From: Neptunicoccus cionae
GTDB lineage: Bacteria > Pseudomonadota > Alphaproteobacteria > Rhodobacterales > Rhodobacteraceae
Assembly (NCBI RefSeq): GCF_014643735.1
Contig: NZ_BMKA01000002.1
Coordinates: 620,001 to 684,000, forward strand
Direction: 5' to 3'
Length of the DNA stretch: 64,000 nt
Shown here: positions 15,892 through 24,332 of the stretch, one piece after another
How positions within the stretch are numbered: the stretch's first letter is position 1
Layout: each line of letters starts with the position of its first letter
Notes under the pieces: model-generated
Seen by the model: only the letters and a program-made list of their open reading frames with translations
Told to the model about the DNA's origin: nothing
The model's database searches: none
Program-made: the position numbers and the translations under genes

Positions 15892-17268
15892 ATGGAAGTC
15901 ATCCTTCTTTTTGCCATGGTGATTGGCCTTTTGCTGATCGGCGTGCCAATCGCTGTGTCTCTCGGGTTTTCGTCAGTGCTGTTCCTGTTGTGGTTCTCTG
16001 ACAGCTCTCTCGCCTCGGTCGCGCAGACGTTGTTCAACGCCTTTGAAGGGCATTACACGCTGCTTGCGATTCCCTTCTTCATCCTTGCTTCATCCTTCAT
16101 GTCGACGGGCGGTGTGGCGCGGCGGATCATCCGGTTCTCCATTGCCTGTGTCGGGCATTTCCACGGCGGTCTGGCCATTGCGGGTGTGTTTGCCTGCATG
16201 ATGTTCGCCGCCCTCTCCGGTTCTTCGCCTGCAACTGTGGTTGCCATTGGGTCAATCGTGATCGCAGGGATGCGGCAGGTGGGCTACACCAAGGAATTCG
16301 CCGCTGGCGTGATCTGTAATGCTGGCACGCTTGGCATCCTAATCCCGCCCTCTATCGTGATGGTGGTCTATGCCGCCGCGGTAGAGGTATCGGTCGGCCG
16401 CATGTTCCTCGCCGGTGTTATTCCCGGCCTGTTGGCAGGCACGATGCTGATGATCGGCATCTACGTTATGGCCCGTGTTAAGGGCCTGCCCAAGGGCGAC
16501 CGCGCTCCGTGGTCCGAACGCTTTGCCGCCGCGCGAGAAGCCGGCTGGGGCCTGTTCCTGATCGTTATCATTCTTGGCGGCATCTACGGTGGTATCTTCA
16601 CCCCGACCGAGGCCGCAGCCGTCGCCGCAATCTACGCATGGTTTATCGCAAGCTTTGTGTACCGTGACATGGGACCACTGGCCACGGCTGAAGGGCAAAG
16701 CAACACCTCGATATTGAAGAAACCGCAGGCGCTGTTCACGGCAATCTGGCACAGGGATACGGTGGATACGCTGTTTGAAGCGGGAAAACTGACCGTTACG
16801 CTGCTGTTTGTGATCGCCTGTGCGCTGATCCTGAAACACGTCCTGACCGATGAACAAATCCCCCAGCAGATCACCAAAGCGATGTTGGCCGCTGGCCTTG
16901 GTCCAATCGCCTTCCTTGTGGTGGTTAACGTCATCCTGCTGATCGGGGGCCAGTTCATGGAACCCTCCGGCCTGCTGGTGATCGTGGCGCCGCTGGTGTT
17001 CCCGATTGCAATCGAGCTTGGCATCGACCCGATCCACCTGGGAATCATCATGGTGGTGAATATGGAAATCGGCATGATCACACCGCCTGTGGGGCTCAAC
17101 CTGTTTGTGACCTCTGGTGTAGCTGGCATGCCGATGATGGCCGTGGTGCGGGCTGCGCTGCCGTTCCTTGCCATCCTCTTTGTGTTCCTGATCATGATCA
17201 CCTACATCCCGATCATATCCACCTTCCTGCCCAACATGATAATGGGGCCGGAGATGATCACAAAATAG
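15892..17268 (+). CDS. dctM: TRAP transporter large permease subunit DctM
   Basis: 458 aa, with about 12 hydrophobic segments. Family motifs are clear: GVPIAVSLGFSSVLF near the N-terminus, FFILASSFMSTGGVARRI, ALSGSSPATVVAIGSI, GTLGILIPPSIVMVVYA, PTEAAAVAAIYA, and MVVNMEIGMITPPVGLNLFV. This is the sodium-driven transport subunit of the TRAP complex. An insertion of about 45 mostly polar residues (YRDMGPLATAEG...RDTVDT) lies near the middle. It starts 2 bp after dctQ behind AAGGAT. Confidence 0.93.
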   Translation: MEVILLFAMVIGLLLIGVPIAVSLGFSSVLFLLWFSDSSLASVAQTLFNAFEGHYTLLAIPFFILASSFMSTGGVARRIIRFSIACVGHFHGGLAIAGVFACMMFAALSGSSPATVVAIGSIVIAGMRQVGYTKEFAAGVICNAGTLGILIPPSIVMVVYAAAVEVSVGRMFLAGVIPGLLAGTMLMIGIYVMARVKGLPKGDRAPWSERFAAAREAGWGLFLIVIILGGIYGGIFTPTEAAAVAAIYAWFIASFVYRDMGPLATAEGQSNTSILKKPQALFTAIWHRDTVDTLFEAGKLTVTLLFVIACALILKHVLTDEQIPQQITKAMLAAGLGPIAFLVVVNVILLIGGQFMEPSGLLVIVAPLVFPIAIELGIDPIHLGIIMVVNMEIGMITPPVGLNLFVTSGVAGMPMMAVVRAALPFLAILFVFLIMITYIPIISTFLPNMIMGPEMITK

Positions 17269-17310
17269 CTGCCGCGACGGCAAGCTTGCCCAAACGCGCC
17301 CTGCGCGGCT

Positions 17311-17339
17311 AAGCCTCCGGCCACCCAAACCGGAGGCTT
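17311..17339 (+). promoter_or_regulatory. Stem-loop enclosing the ribosome site of the SCP2 gene
   Basis: A perfect 10-bp stem AAGCCTCCGG / CCGGAGGCTT with a 9-nt loop. The right arm contains GGAGG, 7 nt before the ATG at 17344, so the Shine-Dalgarno is paired in the folded form. There is no T-run after it, so it is a poor terminator. It may instead limit translation or act as a weak end of the dctM message. Confidence 0.6.
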
Positions 17340-17343
17340 AATC

Positions 17344-17637
17344 ATGTCCGCAGTCCTGCAAGAGTTTTTGGAACACCTGTCCCCCCGCGTCACCGGCACC
17401 CTGCACGGCAGCGCAAAACTGGTGATCCGTGACCACGGCAGCGTCCATCTGACAGATCAGGGCGCGACCCTGTCTGACGATGAAGCAGACGTTACACTGA
17501 CCGCCACCGAACAGACCTTTCGCAATATCCTTGATGGCAGCCAGAACCCTGCGATGGCGTTCATGTCGGGTAAGCTGAAAGTGGACGGATCGAATATGCG
17601 TGCGCTGAAAGTCTCCGAAATCCTGACCAAAGCCTGA
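17344..17637 (+). CDS. SCP2 sterol-binding domain protein
   Basis: 97 aa. A stand-alone small SCP2-fold protein: FLEHLSPRVTGTLHGSAKLVIRDHGSVHLTDQGATLSDDEADVTLTATEQTFRNILDGSQNPAMAFMSGKLKVDGS is the usual core, including the MSGKLKVDGS signature. Such proteins bind hydrophobic ligands (lipids, acyl-CoA), but no function is established for the bacterial one-domain form. It lies downstream of dctM on the same strand, separated by a stem-loop that covers its ribosome site, so it may be expressed separately or only weakly. Confidence 0.85.
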   Translation: MSAVLQEFLEHLSPRVTGTLHGSAKLVIRDHGSVHLTDQGATLSDDEADVTLTATEQTFRNILDGSQNPAMAFMSGKLKVDGSNMRALKVSEILTKA

Positions 17638-17654
17638 AACCTTCCGGCTCCATT

Positions 17655-17681
17655 CCCCCCAAATATCCCCGCGCGGAGCGC
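17655..17681 (-). repeat. Dispersed repeat, GC-box plus TATTT type (copy 1)
   Basis: Read on the minus strand: GCGCTCCGCGCGGGGATATT followed by T and a G-run. The same box occurs at 38663 and 54421, and more loosely at 54581. It lies in the gap between the SCP2 gene and the ribokinase gene. This copy has lost the GAAG tail seen in the others. Confidence 0.6.
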
Positions 17682-17810
17682 ATTTCCGCGCATGCCGCAT
17701 CAAAACCTGTCCATTTGGTCAGAAAAACTGAAAATAATACTAGAGATGCTGCATCAAACCCGCTAGCGTTGCTCTTTATCTTCGATCCAACTGGGACAAT
17801 ACCAAAATAA

Positions 17811-18686
17811 ATGATCCTGAATTTCGGCTCTATAAACCTCGATCTCGTCTACCGTGTGCCCCATCTTCCGGCTGCGGGAGAGACGCTCGCCTCCAGTTCG
17901 TTTGAGAAATACCTCGGCGGCAAAGGCATCAACCAGTCCATCGCAGCGCACCGCTCTGGGGCGCAGACCCTGCATCTGGGGTGTGTTGGACCGGACGGGG
18001 ACTGGCTGCGCGAACAGATCGCCGGTTTTGGCCTGTCCCTCGACGGGTTGCGCACCGTCACGACACCCACAGGCCATGCGGTCATTTTTGTGGATGACAG
18101 CGCGGAAAACCAGATTGTTCTGTTTGGTGGGTCTAATCAGGCCTTCACAACGGACCAGTTCGAAGCCGCGCTGGCGCAGGCCGATCCCGCGACAGACTGG
18201 GTCTTGTGCCAGAATGAAACCAACAATGTGCCGAAAATGGCACAACTGGCCAAAGCCAAAGGGCTGCGCGTGGCCTATTCCGCAGCGCCGTTTGATGCGG
18301 ATCACGCGATTCCGTTGCTGGATCATATTGACCTGCTTGCAGTCAACGAAGGTGAAGCCGCCGCACTGCAATCTGCGCTTGGCAAAGACATCCAAAGCCT
18401 CGGCTTGCCCTATCTGCTGATCACCAAAGGCAGCAAGGGCGCGACGCTTTATGCGGGGGGACAGCAGTTCGATCAGGACAGTTTCACCGTCACTCCAAAA
18501 GATACGACGGGTGCAGGGGATACATTCCTCGGGGCATTTGTGGCTGAACTCTCTGCCAGTGACGATCCCGCCAAAGCCCTGCAATTCGCCGCCGCCGCCG
18601 CCGCGGTTCAGGTAACGCGGGCTGGCGCCGCCCCTGCAATCCCAACCCGCGAAGACACCCTGTCCTTCCTGAAAGCCAATACATGA
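17811..18686 (+). CDS. rbsK: Ribokinase (PfkB family)
   Basis: 291 aa. Phosphorylates ribose, here probably the ribose released by the nucleoside hydrolase encoded next. Visible: N-terminal FGSINLDLVYRVPHLPAAGET, the substrate-binding GGKGINQSIAAHRSG, LITKGSKGATLY, and the PfkB signature DTTGAGDTFLGAFVAEL with the catalytic Asp in GAGD. No strong ribosome site is seen before the ATG. Its stop overlaps the next start (ATGA). Confidence 0.9.
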   Translation: MILNFGSINLDLVYRVPHLPAAGETLASSSFEKYLGGKGINQSIAAHRSGAQTLHLGCVGPDGDWLREQIAGFGLSLDGLRTVTTPTGHAVIFVDDSAENQIVLFGGSNQAFTTDQFEAALAQADPATDWVLCQNETNNVPKMAQLAKAKGLRVAYSAAPFDADHAIPLLDHIDLLAVNEGEAAALQSALGKDIQSLGLPYLLITKGSKGATLYAGGQQFDQDSFTVTPKDTTGAGDTFLGAFVAELSASDDPAKALQFAAAAAAVQVTRAGAAPAIPTREDTLSFLKANT

Positions 18687-19603
18687 CCCACAAGCTGATC
18701 ATCGACACGGACCCCGGCATCGACGATGCCATGGCGATCTTTTACGCAGCCCTGCACCCCGAGATCGAGATCCTCGGCATGACCAGTGTATTTGGCAATG
18801 TCACCACCGAAATCGCCGCCCGCAATGCGATTGTGCTGGCGGAACGGGCCGGACAGACTATTCCCGTTGCCAAAGGCGCAGCCAAACCGCTGGTGCAACC
18901 GCCCAATCCGGTGTCCGATTACGTCCACGGTATCGAAGGCTTCGGCGACGTTCCAGCACAGGACACGATCGCGCGGCCAGTCGATGAACCCGCCCATGAA
19001 TTTATCTGCCGCCTGATCAATGAGAATCCGGGCGAAATCACGCTCTGCCCCATCGGCCCGCTGACCAATATAGCGTTGGCGCTGCGCCACGATCCGTCGA
19101 TTGCCGGTAAGGTTAAGTCCGTGGTGATCATGGGGGGCGGTCTGGAACGGGGCAATGTGACGGCCCATGCCGAAGCCAACATCTGGAACGACCCCCATTC
19201 TGCGGACGAGGTCTTTGCCGCAGAATGGGAGGTCACGATGGTCGGGCTGGATGTCACCACACAGGTTGTCTGCCAGTCACAGGATTTTGCGCGCATCGCC
19301 GAGACCAATCCGAAACTTGGCGGCTTTTTGAACGATGCGGTTCAGTATTACCTCAAATTCTACGAGACCCACGTCGGGGTTCAGGGTTCCCAGATGCATG
19401 ACCCTACGGCAGTGATTGCCATTACAGACCCCCAGTATTTTACCATTGAAAACCACGCGCTAGAAGTTATCGTGGAGGGTGATCGCATAGGCCAGACAAT
19501 ACGTTCTACCGATCCGTCCCGACCAAAACACAAAGTGCCTATGGGCGTGGATATTGATGGTGTGAAACGCCGGTTCATAACAATGTTTGAAACCGGCTCT
19601 TAA
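18683..19603 (+). CDS. Nucleoside hydrolase (inosine-uridine preferring type)
   Basis: 306 aa. Cleaves N-glycosidic bonds of ribonucleosides to free base and ribose. The N-terminal calcium-binding motif IIDTDPGIDDAMAI is intact; FGNVTTE, LCPIGPLTNIALAL, VVIMGGGLERGNVTAHAEANIWNDPHSADEVF, and HDPTAVIAITDP complete the family pattern. It is translationally coupled to the ribokinase, so ribose from the reaction can be phosphorylated at once. Base preference cannot be told. The BMP/ABC importer downstream would supply the substrate. Confidence 0.93.
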   Translation: MTHKLIIDTDPGIDDAMAIFYAALHPEIEILGMTSVFGNVTTEIAARNAIVLAERAGQTIPVAKGAAKPLVQPPNPVSDYVHGIEGFGDVPAQDTIARPVDEPAHEFICRLINENPGEITLCPIGPLTNIALALRHDPSIAGKVKSVVIMGGGLERGNVTAHAEANIWNDPHSADEVFAAEWEVTMVGLDVTTQVVCQSQDFARIAETNPKLGGFLNDAVQYYLKFYETHVGVQGSQMHDPTAVIAITDPQYFTIENHALEVIVEGDRIGQTIRSTDPSRPKHKVPMGVDIDGVKRRFITMFETGS

Positions 19604-19618
19604 AACAGGAGAACTCCC

Positions 19619-20461
19619 ATGACAGAATTCGCCGTACTCGCCGTCAGCCCGTCCGATCCGGATGCACCGGAAAAATTCGCCAAATCCCTGCGCGAAACCG
19701 GTTTTGCAGTGATCAAGGACCATGACATCGACATGTCCGAGATCGAAGCCATGTATGACGTCTGGCCCGATTATTTCGCCAGCGAAGACAAACAGAACGA
19801 CGCAACCGATATGGGCGATCCGTCCGGTTACTTCGGCTATAAATCCGAAAACGCCAAAGGCGCGGCCCAAAAGGATCTTAAGGAATTTTACCACGTTTAC
19901 CAAAAGAACGACCTGCCGGAAGGCGTGTCCGAGGTAACGAAGAATTTCCACAACAAGATGGTCGGCATGGGCAAGATGCTGCTCGGCTGGTTGGATCAGG
20001 TCACACCGGACGATGTGAAAGACCAGCTTTCCATGCCGTTTCAGGATATGATCAAAGACAGCGACAGCCACCTTTTGCGGGTTCTGCACTATCCGCCCCT
20101 GCCCGATGATGTGCAACCGGGCGAAGTGCGCGCGGCGGCCCATGGCGACATTAACCTGATTACCCTGCTGGTGACAGGATCGGAGCCCGGCCTTCAGGCG
20201 CAGGATGTGAACGGCAACTGGCACGACATTCCCTGTGGCACCGGCTATATCAATGTGAATGCGGGCGATATGCTGGAGCGGGCGTCCCGCCAATATTACC
20301 CCTCTACCATCCACCGCGTGGTAAACCCGCCGAAACAGGAAAACAAATCCCGTTACTCCCTGCCCCTGTTCATGCACCCGCGCCCAGACGTGCAGCTTGA
20401 TCACCAGACAGCCGGAGAGTTTCTGGAGGAAAGACTAAAAGAGATCGGCCAGCGCGGTTAA
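19619..20461 (+). CDS. 2-oxoglutarate/Fe(II)-dependent oxygenase (isopenicillin N synthase family)
   Basis: 280 aa. The iron triad is visible as H175-x-D177 (AAHGDINLITLL) and H232 (STIHRVVNP), with RYSLPLF holding the Arg-x-Ser that binds 2-oxoglutarate. The N-terminal GFAVIKDHDID matches the DIOX_N domain. It lies 15 bp after the nucleoside hydrolase and 65 bp before the nucleoside-type binding protein, all on the plus strand, so it is probably in the same operon. In this setting it may oxidise a base or modified nucleoside (compare the fungal thymine and xanthine hydroxylases, which are 2OG enzymes), but that is inference. The gene could also act on an unrelated small molecule. Confidence 0.85.
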   Translation: MTEFAVLAVSPSDPDAPEKFAKSLRETGFAVIKDHDIDMSEIEAMYDVWPDYFASEDKQNDATDMGDPSGYFGYKSENAKGAAQKDLKEFYHVYQKNDLPEGVSEVTKNFHNKMVGMGKMLLGWLDQVTPDDVKDQLSMPFQDMIKDSDSHLLRVLHYPPLPDDVQPGEVRAAAHGDINLITLLVTGSEPGLQAQDVNGNWHDIPCGTGYINVNAGDMLERASRQYYPSTIHRVVNPPKQENKSRYSLPLFMHPRPDVQLDHQTAGEFLEERLKEIGQRG

Positions 20462-20491
20462 CCCCGCGCCCAAGGCCGTTACAAACCCAAA

Positions 20492-20508
20492 GGCACCTCT
20501 GCGGTGCC
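20492..20508 (+). other. Short hairpin upstream of the BMP gene
   Basis: GGCACC-TCTGC-GGTGCC, a 6-bp stem ending 18 bp before the BMP start codon. There is no T-run. It may mark a processed mRNA 5' end or a weak stop after the oxygenase gene. Confidence 0.4.
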
Positions 20509-20526
20509 GCCAACAAGGAGACTTCA

Positions 20527-21537
20527 ATGAAAAAAGTACTTACTACGGTACTGGCTGGTGCATTCACAGCCGTATCCTCTTTCGCAGTGGCCGAAAGCCA
20601 CAGTGATTTCAAACCAGCTGTTATCTACGATATGGGCGGTAAATTCGACAAATCCTTCAACGAAGGCGTTTATGCCGGCATCAAAAAGTTTCAGGACGAA
20701 ACCGGCGTTGAAGTGATGGAATTTGAAGTCACCAACGAAGCCCAGCGCCAGCAAGCAATGGAAAAAATGGTCCAGCGCGGCGCGACAATCGTTTTGGGTG
20801 TAGGCTTTGCACAGGCTGATGCGATTTCTGCTGTGGCCGAAGCAAACCCTGATGTGAACTTCTCGATCATCGACGTATCATGGCTCGATCACCCGAACCT
20901 GCGCCAATACGCATTTAAAGAGCAAGAAGGCTCTTATCTGGTTGGTGTTGCAGCGGCGATGGCCTCTGAAACCGGCACAGTCGGCTTTGTCGGCGGCATG
21001 GACATCCCCCTGATCCGCGCTTTTGCATGTGGGTATGAACAAGGCGTTATGGCCACCAAAGACGATGCAAAAGTTCTGCAAAACATGACCGGCACAACAC
21101 CTGCCGCTTGGAATGACCCGACCAAAGGGTCCGAACTGACCCAAGCCCAGATTGACCGTGGTGCGGATGTTGTCTTCCAAGCTGCTGGCGGCACTGGCGT
21201 TGGCGTTATCCAAGCTGCTGCGGATGCCGGTAAGATGGCCATCGGCGTTGACTCCAACCAGAACTACATGGCGCCTGGCAACGTTCTGACCTCCATGCTG
21301 AAACGTGTGGATGTGGCTGCTTACGAAACCATGAAAGACGCGATGTCTGGTGATTTTGAAACCGGCGTTCGTCTGCTGGGCGTTGCTGAAGGTGGCGTTG
21401 GCTGGGCACTGGACGAATACAATGCCGATCTGATCACACCGGAAATGAAATCCGCGATTGATCAAGCCGCTGCACGGATCACTTCGGGTGAAATCGAAGT
21501 CCACGACTACCGTTCCGACAACAGCTGCAAGATGTAA
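20527..21537 (+). CDS. BMP-family nucleoside-type substrate-binding protein
   Basis: 336 aa. A Sec signal peptide (about 1-22, ending AVAES) is followed by PAVIYDMGGKFDKSFNEG, the hallmark DKSFN motif of the BMP/PnrA family, which binds purine nucleosides in studied members. GVGFAQADAI, GTVGFVGGMDIPLIRAFACGYEQGV, and GADVVFQAAGGTGVGVIQAA follow. No lipobox cysteine is seen, so it is probably a soluble periplasmic protein. It is followed by the cognate ATPase and two permeases. AAGGAG precedes the ATG. Confidence 0.92.
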   Translation: MKKVLTTVLAGAFTAVSSFAVAESHSDFKPAVIYDMGGKFDKSFNEGVYAGIKKFQDETGVEVMEFEVTNEAQRQQAMEKMVQRGATIVLGVGFAQADAISAVAEANPDVNFSIIDVSWLDHPNLRQYAFKEQEGSYLVGVAAAMASETGTVGFVGGMDIPLIRAFACGYEQGVMATKDDAKVLQNMTGTTPAAWNDPTKGSELTQAQIDRGADVVFQAAGGTGVGVIQAAADAGKMAIGVDSNQNYMAPGNVLTSMLKRVDVAAYETMKDAMSGDFETGVRLLGVAEGGVGWALDEYNADLITPEMKSAIDQAAARITSGEIEVHDYRSDNSCKM

Positions 21538-21552
21538 TCTGACAGTAAATCC

Positions 21553-21580
21553 GGGGGTGGCCCAAGGGCCGCCCCTTCCC
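21553..21580 (+). terminator. Stem-loop between the BMP and ATPase genes
   Basis: GGGGTGGCCC-AA-GGGCCGCCCC (one G-T pair), then TTCCCC. This is a strong hairpin with a poor T-run, in the 147-bp gap. It probably gives partial termination, so the binding protein is made in excess, as with dctP. Confidence 0.6.
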
Positions 21581-21684
21581 CGTTGCAGGTTTCCGTTTAA
21601 GCTTTGACGTCAAAGCCTAAACGCAAGTCGGGCAAAACAACGATCCGGACCAACAACAGGCCTTCAACAGGGTGAGGGACACAC

Positions 21685-23214
21685 ATGAACACTGCGCTGG
21701 AACTGAAAAACGTCAGCAAGTCATTCGGCTTGGTAAAAGCCAACAAGAACATCAATCTTGCTGTCGAGGCCGGTTCCATTCACGGCATCATCGGTGAAAA
21801 CGGCGCGGGCAAATCTACGCTGATGAACATCATCTACGGGATGCACCGTGCGGACAGTGGCGAAATCCACTTTGGCGGGCAGAAAGTTGACGTGCGCTCT
21901 TCGGCGGATGCTATCGAACACGGCATCGGCATGGTGCATCAGCACTTTATGCTGGTTCCCACCTTTACGGTTCTCGAAAATGTCATGCTTGGCACCGAGG
22001 GTGGTTTGATGCTGCGCGACGGTCGAGGCGCAGCGCTCGAACGGTTGCTGCATCTTTCCGAAACCTACAATCTGCAAGTGAACCCCCACGCGCTGGTCTC
22101 TGATCTGAACGTGGGCCAGCGCCAGCGGGTAGAGATCATCAAGGCGCTGAAAGGCGGCGCCAAGGTTTTGATCCTTGATGAACCGACCGGCGTTCTGACA
22201 CCACAAGAAGCGGACCAGCTGTTCGAAATCCTCAAGGTCCTGCGCGATGACGGGGTTTCTGTCCTGCTGATCACCCACAAACTGTCCGAGATCATGGACA
22301 TCACGGACACCGTGTCCATCATGCGTCAGGGTGAGATGGTCGGGCATCGCAAGACGTCCGAAACCTCTCCGCAGGAACTGGCCGAACTGATGGTTGGACG
22401 CGAAGTGCTGCTGGAAGTGGACCGAAAACCCGCAACGCCAGCCGAAGTGCGGTTCTCGGCCACTAACCTTGGCTACACCAACGCGCAGGGCGTGTTGGAA
22501 CTGGACGACATCAACTTTGAAGTCCGTGCCGGTGAAATCCTCGGGGTGGCGGGTGTGTCTGGCAATGGACAAACCCAACTGATGGAGACCCTTGCAGGGA
22601 TGCGCCACCTGACCAGCGGCAGCCTGAACATCCTTGGCACCGAAGTGACCGCAGCCGATCAGACCGACCCGCGCATCATCCGCGATTTGGGCGTTGGTCA
22701 TATCCCCGAAGACCGCCACACCCACGGGCTGGTCCTGAATTTCGAAGCGCGGGAGAACATGATCCTCGGCTTTCATGATACCGAACTGGCTGGCAGCGGG
22801 ACCCTGTTTGACTACAAGGCGATCCAGCAGAACTGCGAAGACAAGATGGCACATTACGATGTGCGCCCCGCAAATCCGCGCCTGAACGCCAAGAACTTCT
22901 CCGGCGGGAACCAACAGAAAATCGTCATCGCGCGGGAATTTTCCGCCAACCCCGGTGTGCTTCTGGTGGGCCAACCGACCCGCGGCGTCGATGTGGGTGC
23001 GATCGAATTTATCCACAAACAGCTTCTGGAACTGCGAGACGCGGGCTGCGCGATCCTGCTGGTGTCCGTTGAACTGGACGAGATTATGTCCCTGTCAGAC
23101 CGCATTATGGTGCTGTGTGGCGGACAGAACGTCGGCATTATCGACAGCGCAGACGCTGACAGACAAACCCTTGGCCTGATGATGGCCGGTCAACGACAAG
23201 AGGCCGCCGCATGA
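21685..23214 (+). CDS. ABC importer ATPase with two nucleotide-binding domains (nucleoside type)
   Basis: 509 aa. Domain 1 (about 5-235) has Walker A GENGAGKSTL, signature LNVGQRQRVEI, and Walker B VLILDEPTGVLTP. Domain 2 (about 255-500) has the degenerate P-loop GVSGNGQTQL typical of the second domain of this family, signature FSGGNQQKIVIARE, and VLLVGQPTRGVDVGA in place of a standard Walker B. The arrangement matches the YufO/NupO ATPases that work with BMP proteins. Its stop overlaps the permease start (ATGA). Confidence 0.92.
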   Translation: MNTALELKNVSKSFGLVKANKNINLAVEAGSIHGIIGENGAGKSTLMNIIYGMHRADSGEIHFGGQKVDVRSSADAIEHGIGMVHQHFMLVPTFTVLENVMLGTEGGLMLRDGRGAALERLLHLSETYNLQVNPHALVSDLNVGQRQRVEIIKALKGGAKVLILDEPTGVLTPQEADQLFEILKVLRDDGVSVLLITHKLSEIMDITDTVSIMRQGEMVGHRKTSETSPQELAELMVGREVLLEVDRKPATPAEVRFSATNLGYTNAQGVLELDDINFEVRAGEILGVAGVSGNGQTQLMETLAGMRHLTSGSLNILGTEVTAADQTDPRIIRDLGVGHIPEDRHTHGLVLNFEARENMILGFHDTELAGSGTLFDYKAIQQNCEDKMAHYDVRPANPRLNAKNFSGGNQQKIVIAREFSANPGVLLVGQPTRGVDVGAIEFIHKQLLELRDAGCAILLVSVELDEIMSLSDRIMVLCGGQNVGIIDSADADRQTLGLMMAGQRQEAAA

Positions 23215-24332
23215 GCACGCCAACTCCCCCCCTTCCCCGCTGGGCAGACCTTATCCTGCTTCCGATTATCAACCTCTTCGCCGCGTTCTTTATCTGCGGG
23301 TTGATCGTACTCGCCATCGGGGAAAACCCGATAGAGGCGATGGGCGTGATGATCAAAGGCGCATTCGTCTACTCCGGCGGGCTGGGCTATACGCTGTTTT
23401 ACACCACGAACTACATCTTCACCGGCCTCGCCGTGGCGCTGGCTTTCCACTGCATGATGTTCAACATCGGCGGCGAAGGGCAGGCCCTGATCGGTGGCCT
23501 TGGCGCGGCGCTGGCCTCTTTTGGCATCGGGCTTTATCTGCCTGCACCACTGGCCATTCCGCTCGCAGTGCTCGGCGCTTTCATCGCAGGGGGCATCTGG
23601 GGGGTGATACCGGGGTATCTACAGGCGAAACGAGGCAGCCATATCGTGATTACCACGATCATGTTCAACTTCCTCGCAGCATCCCTGATGGTCTACCTGC
23701 TGGCCGGTCCCATGCTGGAAGCCGGACAACAGTCCCCACAAACCGCCAAACTGGCCGAGAGCACGCTGCTCCCTAAAATGGCAGATATCCTAAGCCCTTT
23801 GGGTTTTGACATCGCCAGCACGCCGCTGAACGCCTCTTTCCTGATCGCCCTTGGCGCGATGGCGGTGTTTTATGTGCTGGTCTGGCACACGCGACTTGGG
23901 TTTAACATCCGCTCCGTCGGGCAAAATCAGGAAGCCGCCCATTATGCTGGGATCAACGTGGCGCGGACGATCATCATCACAATGGCCATTTCCGGCGGCT
24001 TTGCCGGATTGCTCGCCACCAATGAAATCCTCGGGTTTAATCACAAGGTGGTGCTGAACTTCACGGCAGGTTACGGGTTCACTGGCATCGCCGTAGCCTT
24101 GATGGGCCGCAACCACCCCATCGGCATCTTCCTTGCAGCCCTGCTGTTTGGCGCGCTGACACAGGGCGGCGGCGAGCTGGACTTTGAATTCCAGTCCATA
24201 ACCCGCGAAATGGTGTTGCTGATACAGGGGATGATCATCCTGTTTTCCGGTGCGCTGGCCTATATGTTCAACCCGCCACTGGCGCGGATGATTGCGAAAT
24301 TTGTTGCACCGAAGGATCCTGCAAATGGCTGA
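23211..24332 (+). CDS. ABC importer permease (nucleoside type), first
   Basis: 373 aa with about nine hydrophobic segments. Typical of YufP/NupP: AVALAFHCMMFNIGGEGQALIGGLGAAL, GIWGVIPGYLQAKRGSHIVITTIMFNF, and the C-terminal TAGYGFTGIAVALMGRNHPIGIFLAALLFG. The EAAHYAGINVARTI segment is the coupling loop contacting the ATPase. It is translationally coupled to the ATPase upstream and overlaps the second permease gene by 8 bp, so the transporter genes form one unit. Confidence 0.92.
   Translation: MSTPTPPLPRWADLILLPIINLFAAFFICGLIVLAIGENPIEAMGVMIKGAFVYSGGLGYTLFYTTNYIFTGLAVALAFHCMMFNIGGEGQALIGGLGAALASFGIGLYLPAPLAIPLAVLGAFIAGGIWGVIPGYLQAKRGSHIVITTIMFNFLAASLMVYLLAGPMLEAGQQSPQTAKLAESTLLPKMADILSPLGFDIASTPLNASFLIALGAMAVFYVLVWHTRLGFNIRSVGQNQEAAHYAGINVARTIIITMAISGGFAGLLATNEILGFNHKVVLNFTAGYGFTGIAVALMGRNHPIGIFLAALLFGALTQGGGELDFEFQSITREMVLLIQGMIILFSGALAYMFNPPLARMIAKFVAPKDPANG

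Noticed and set aside
16339-17328. 329-codon minus-strand frame across dctM
   Set aside because: It is antisense to a strongly conserved TRAP permease and His/Asp/Gly-rich, without a fold.
21721-23016. 431-codon minus-strand frame across the BMP-associated ATPase
   Set aside because: The plus strand has all ABC motifs; the frame is a codon-bias shadow.
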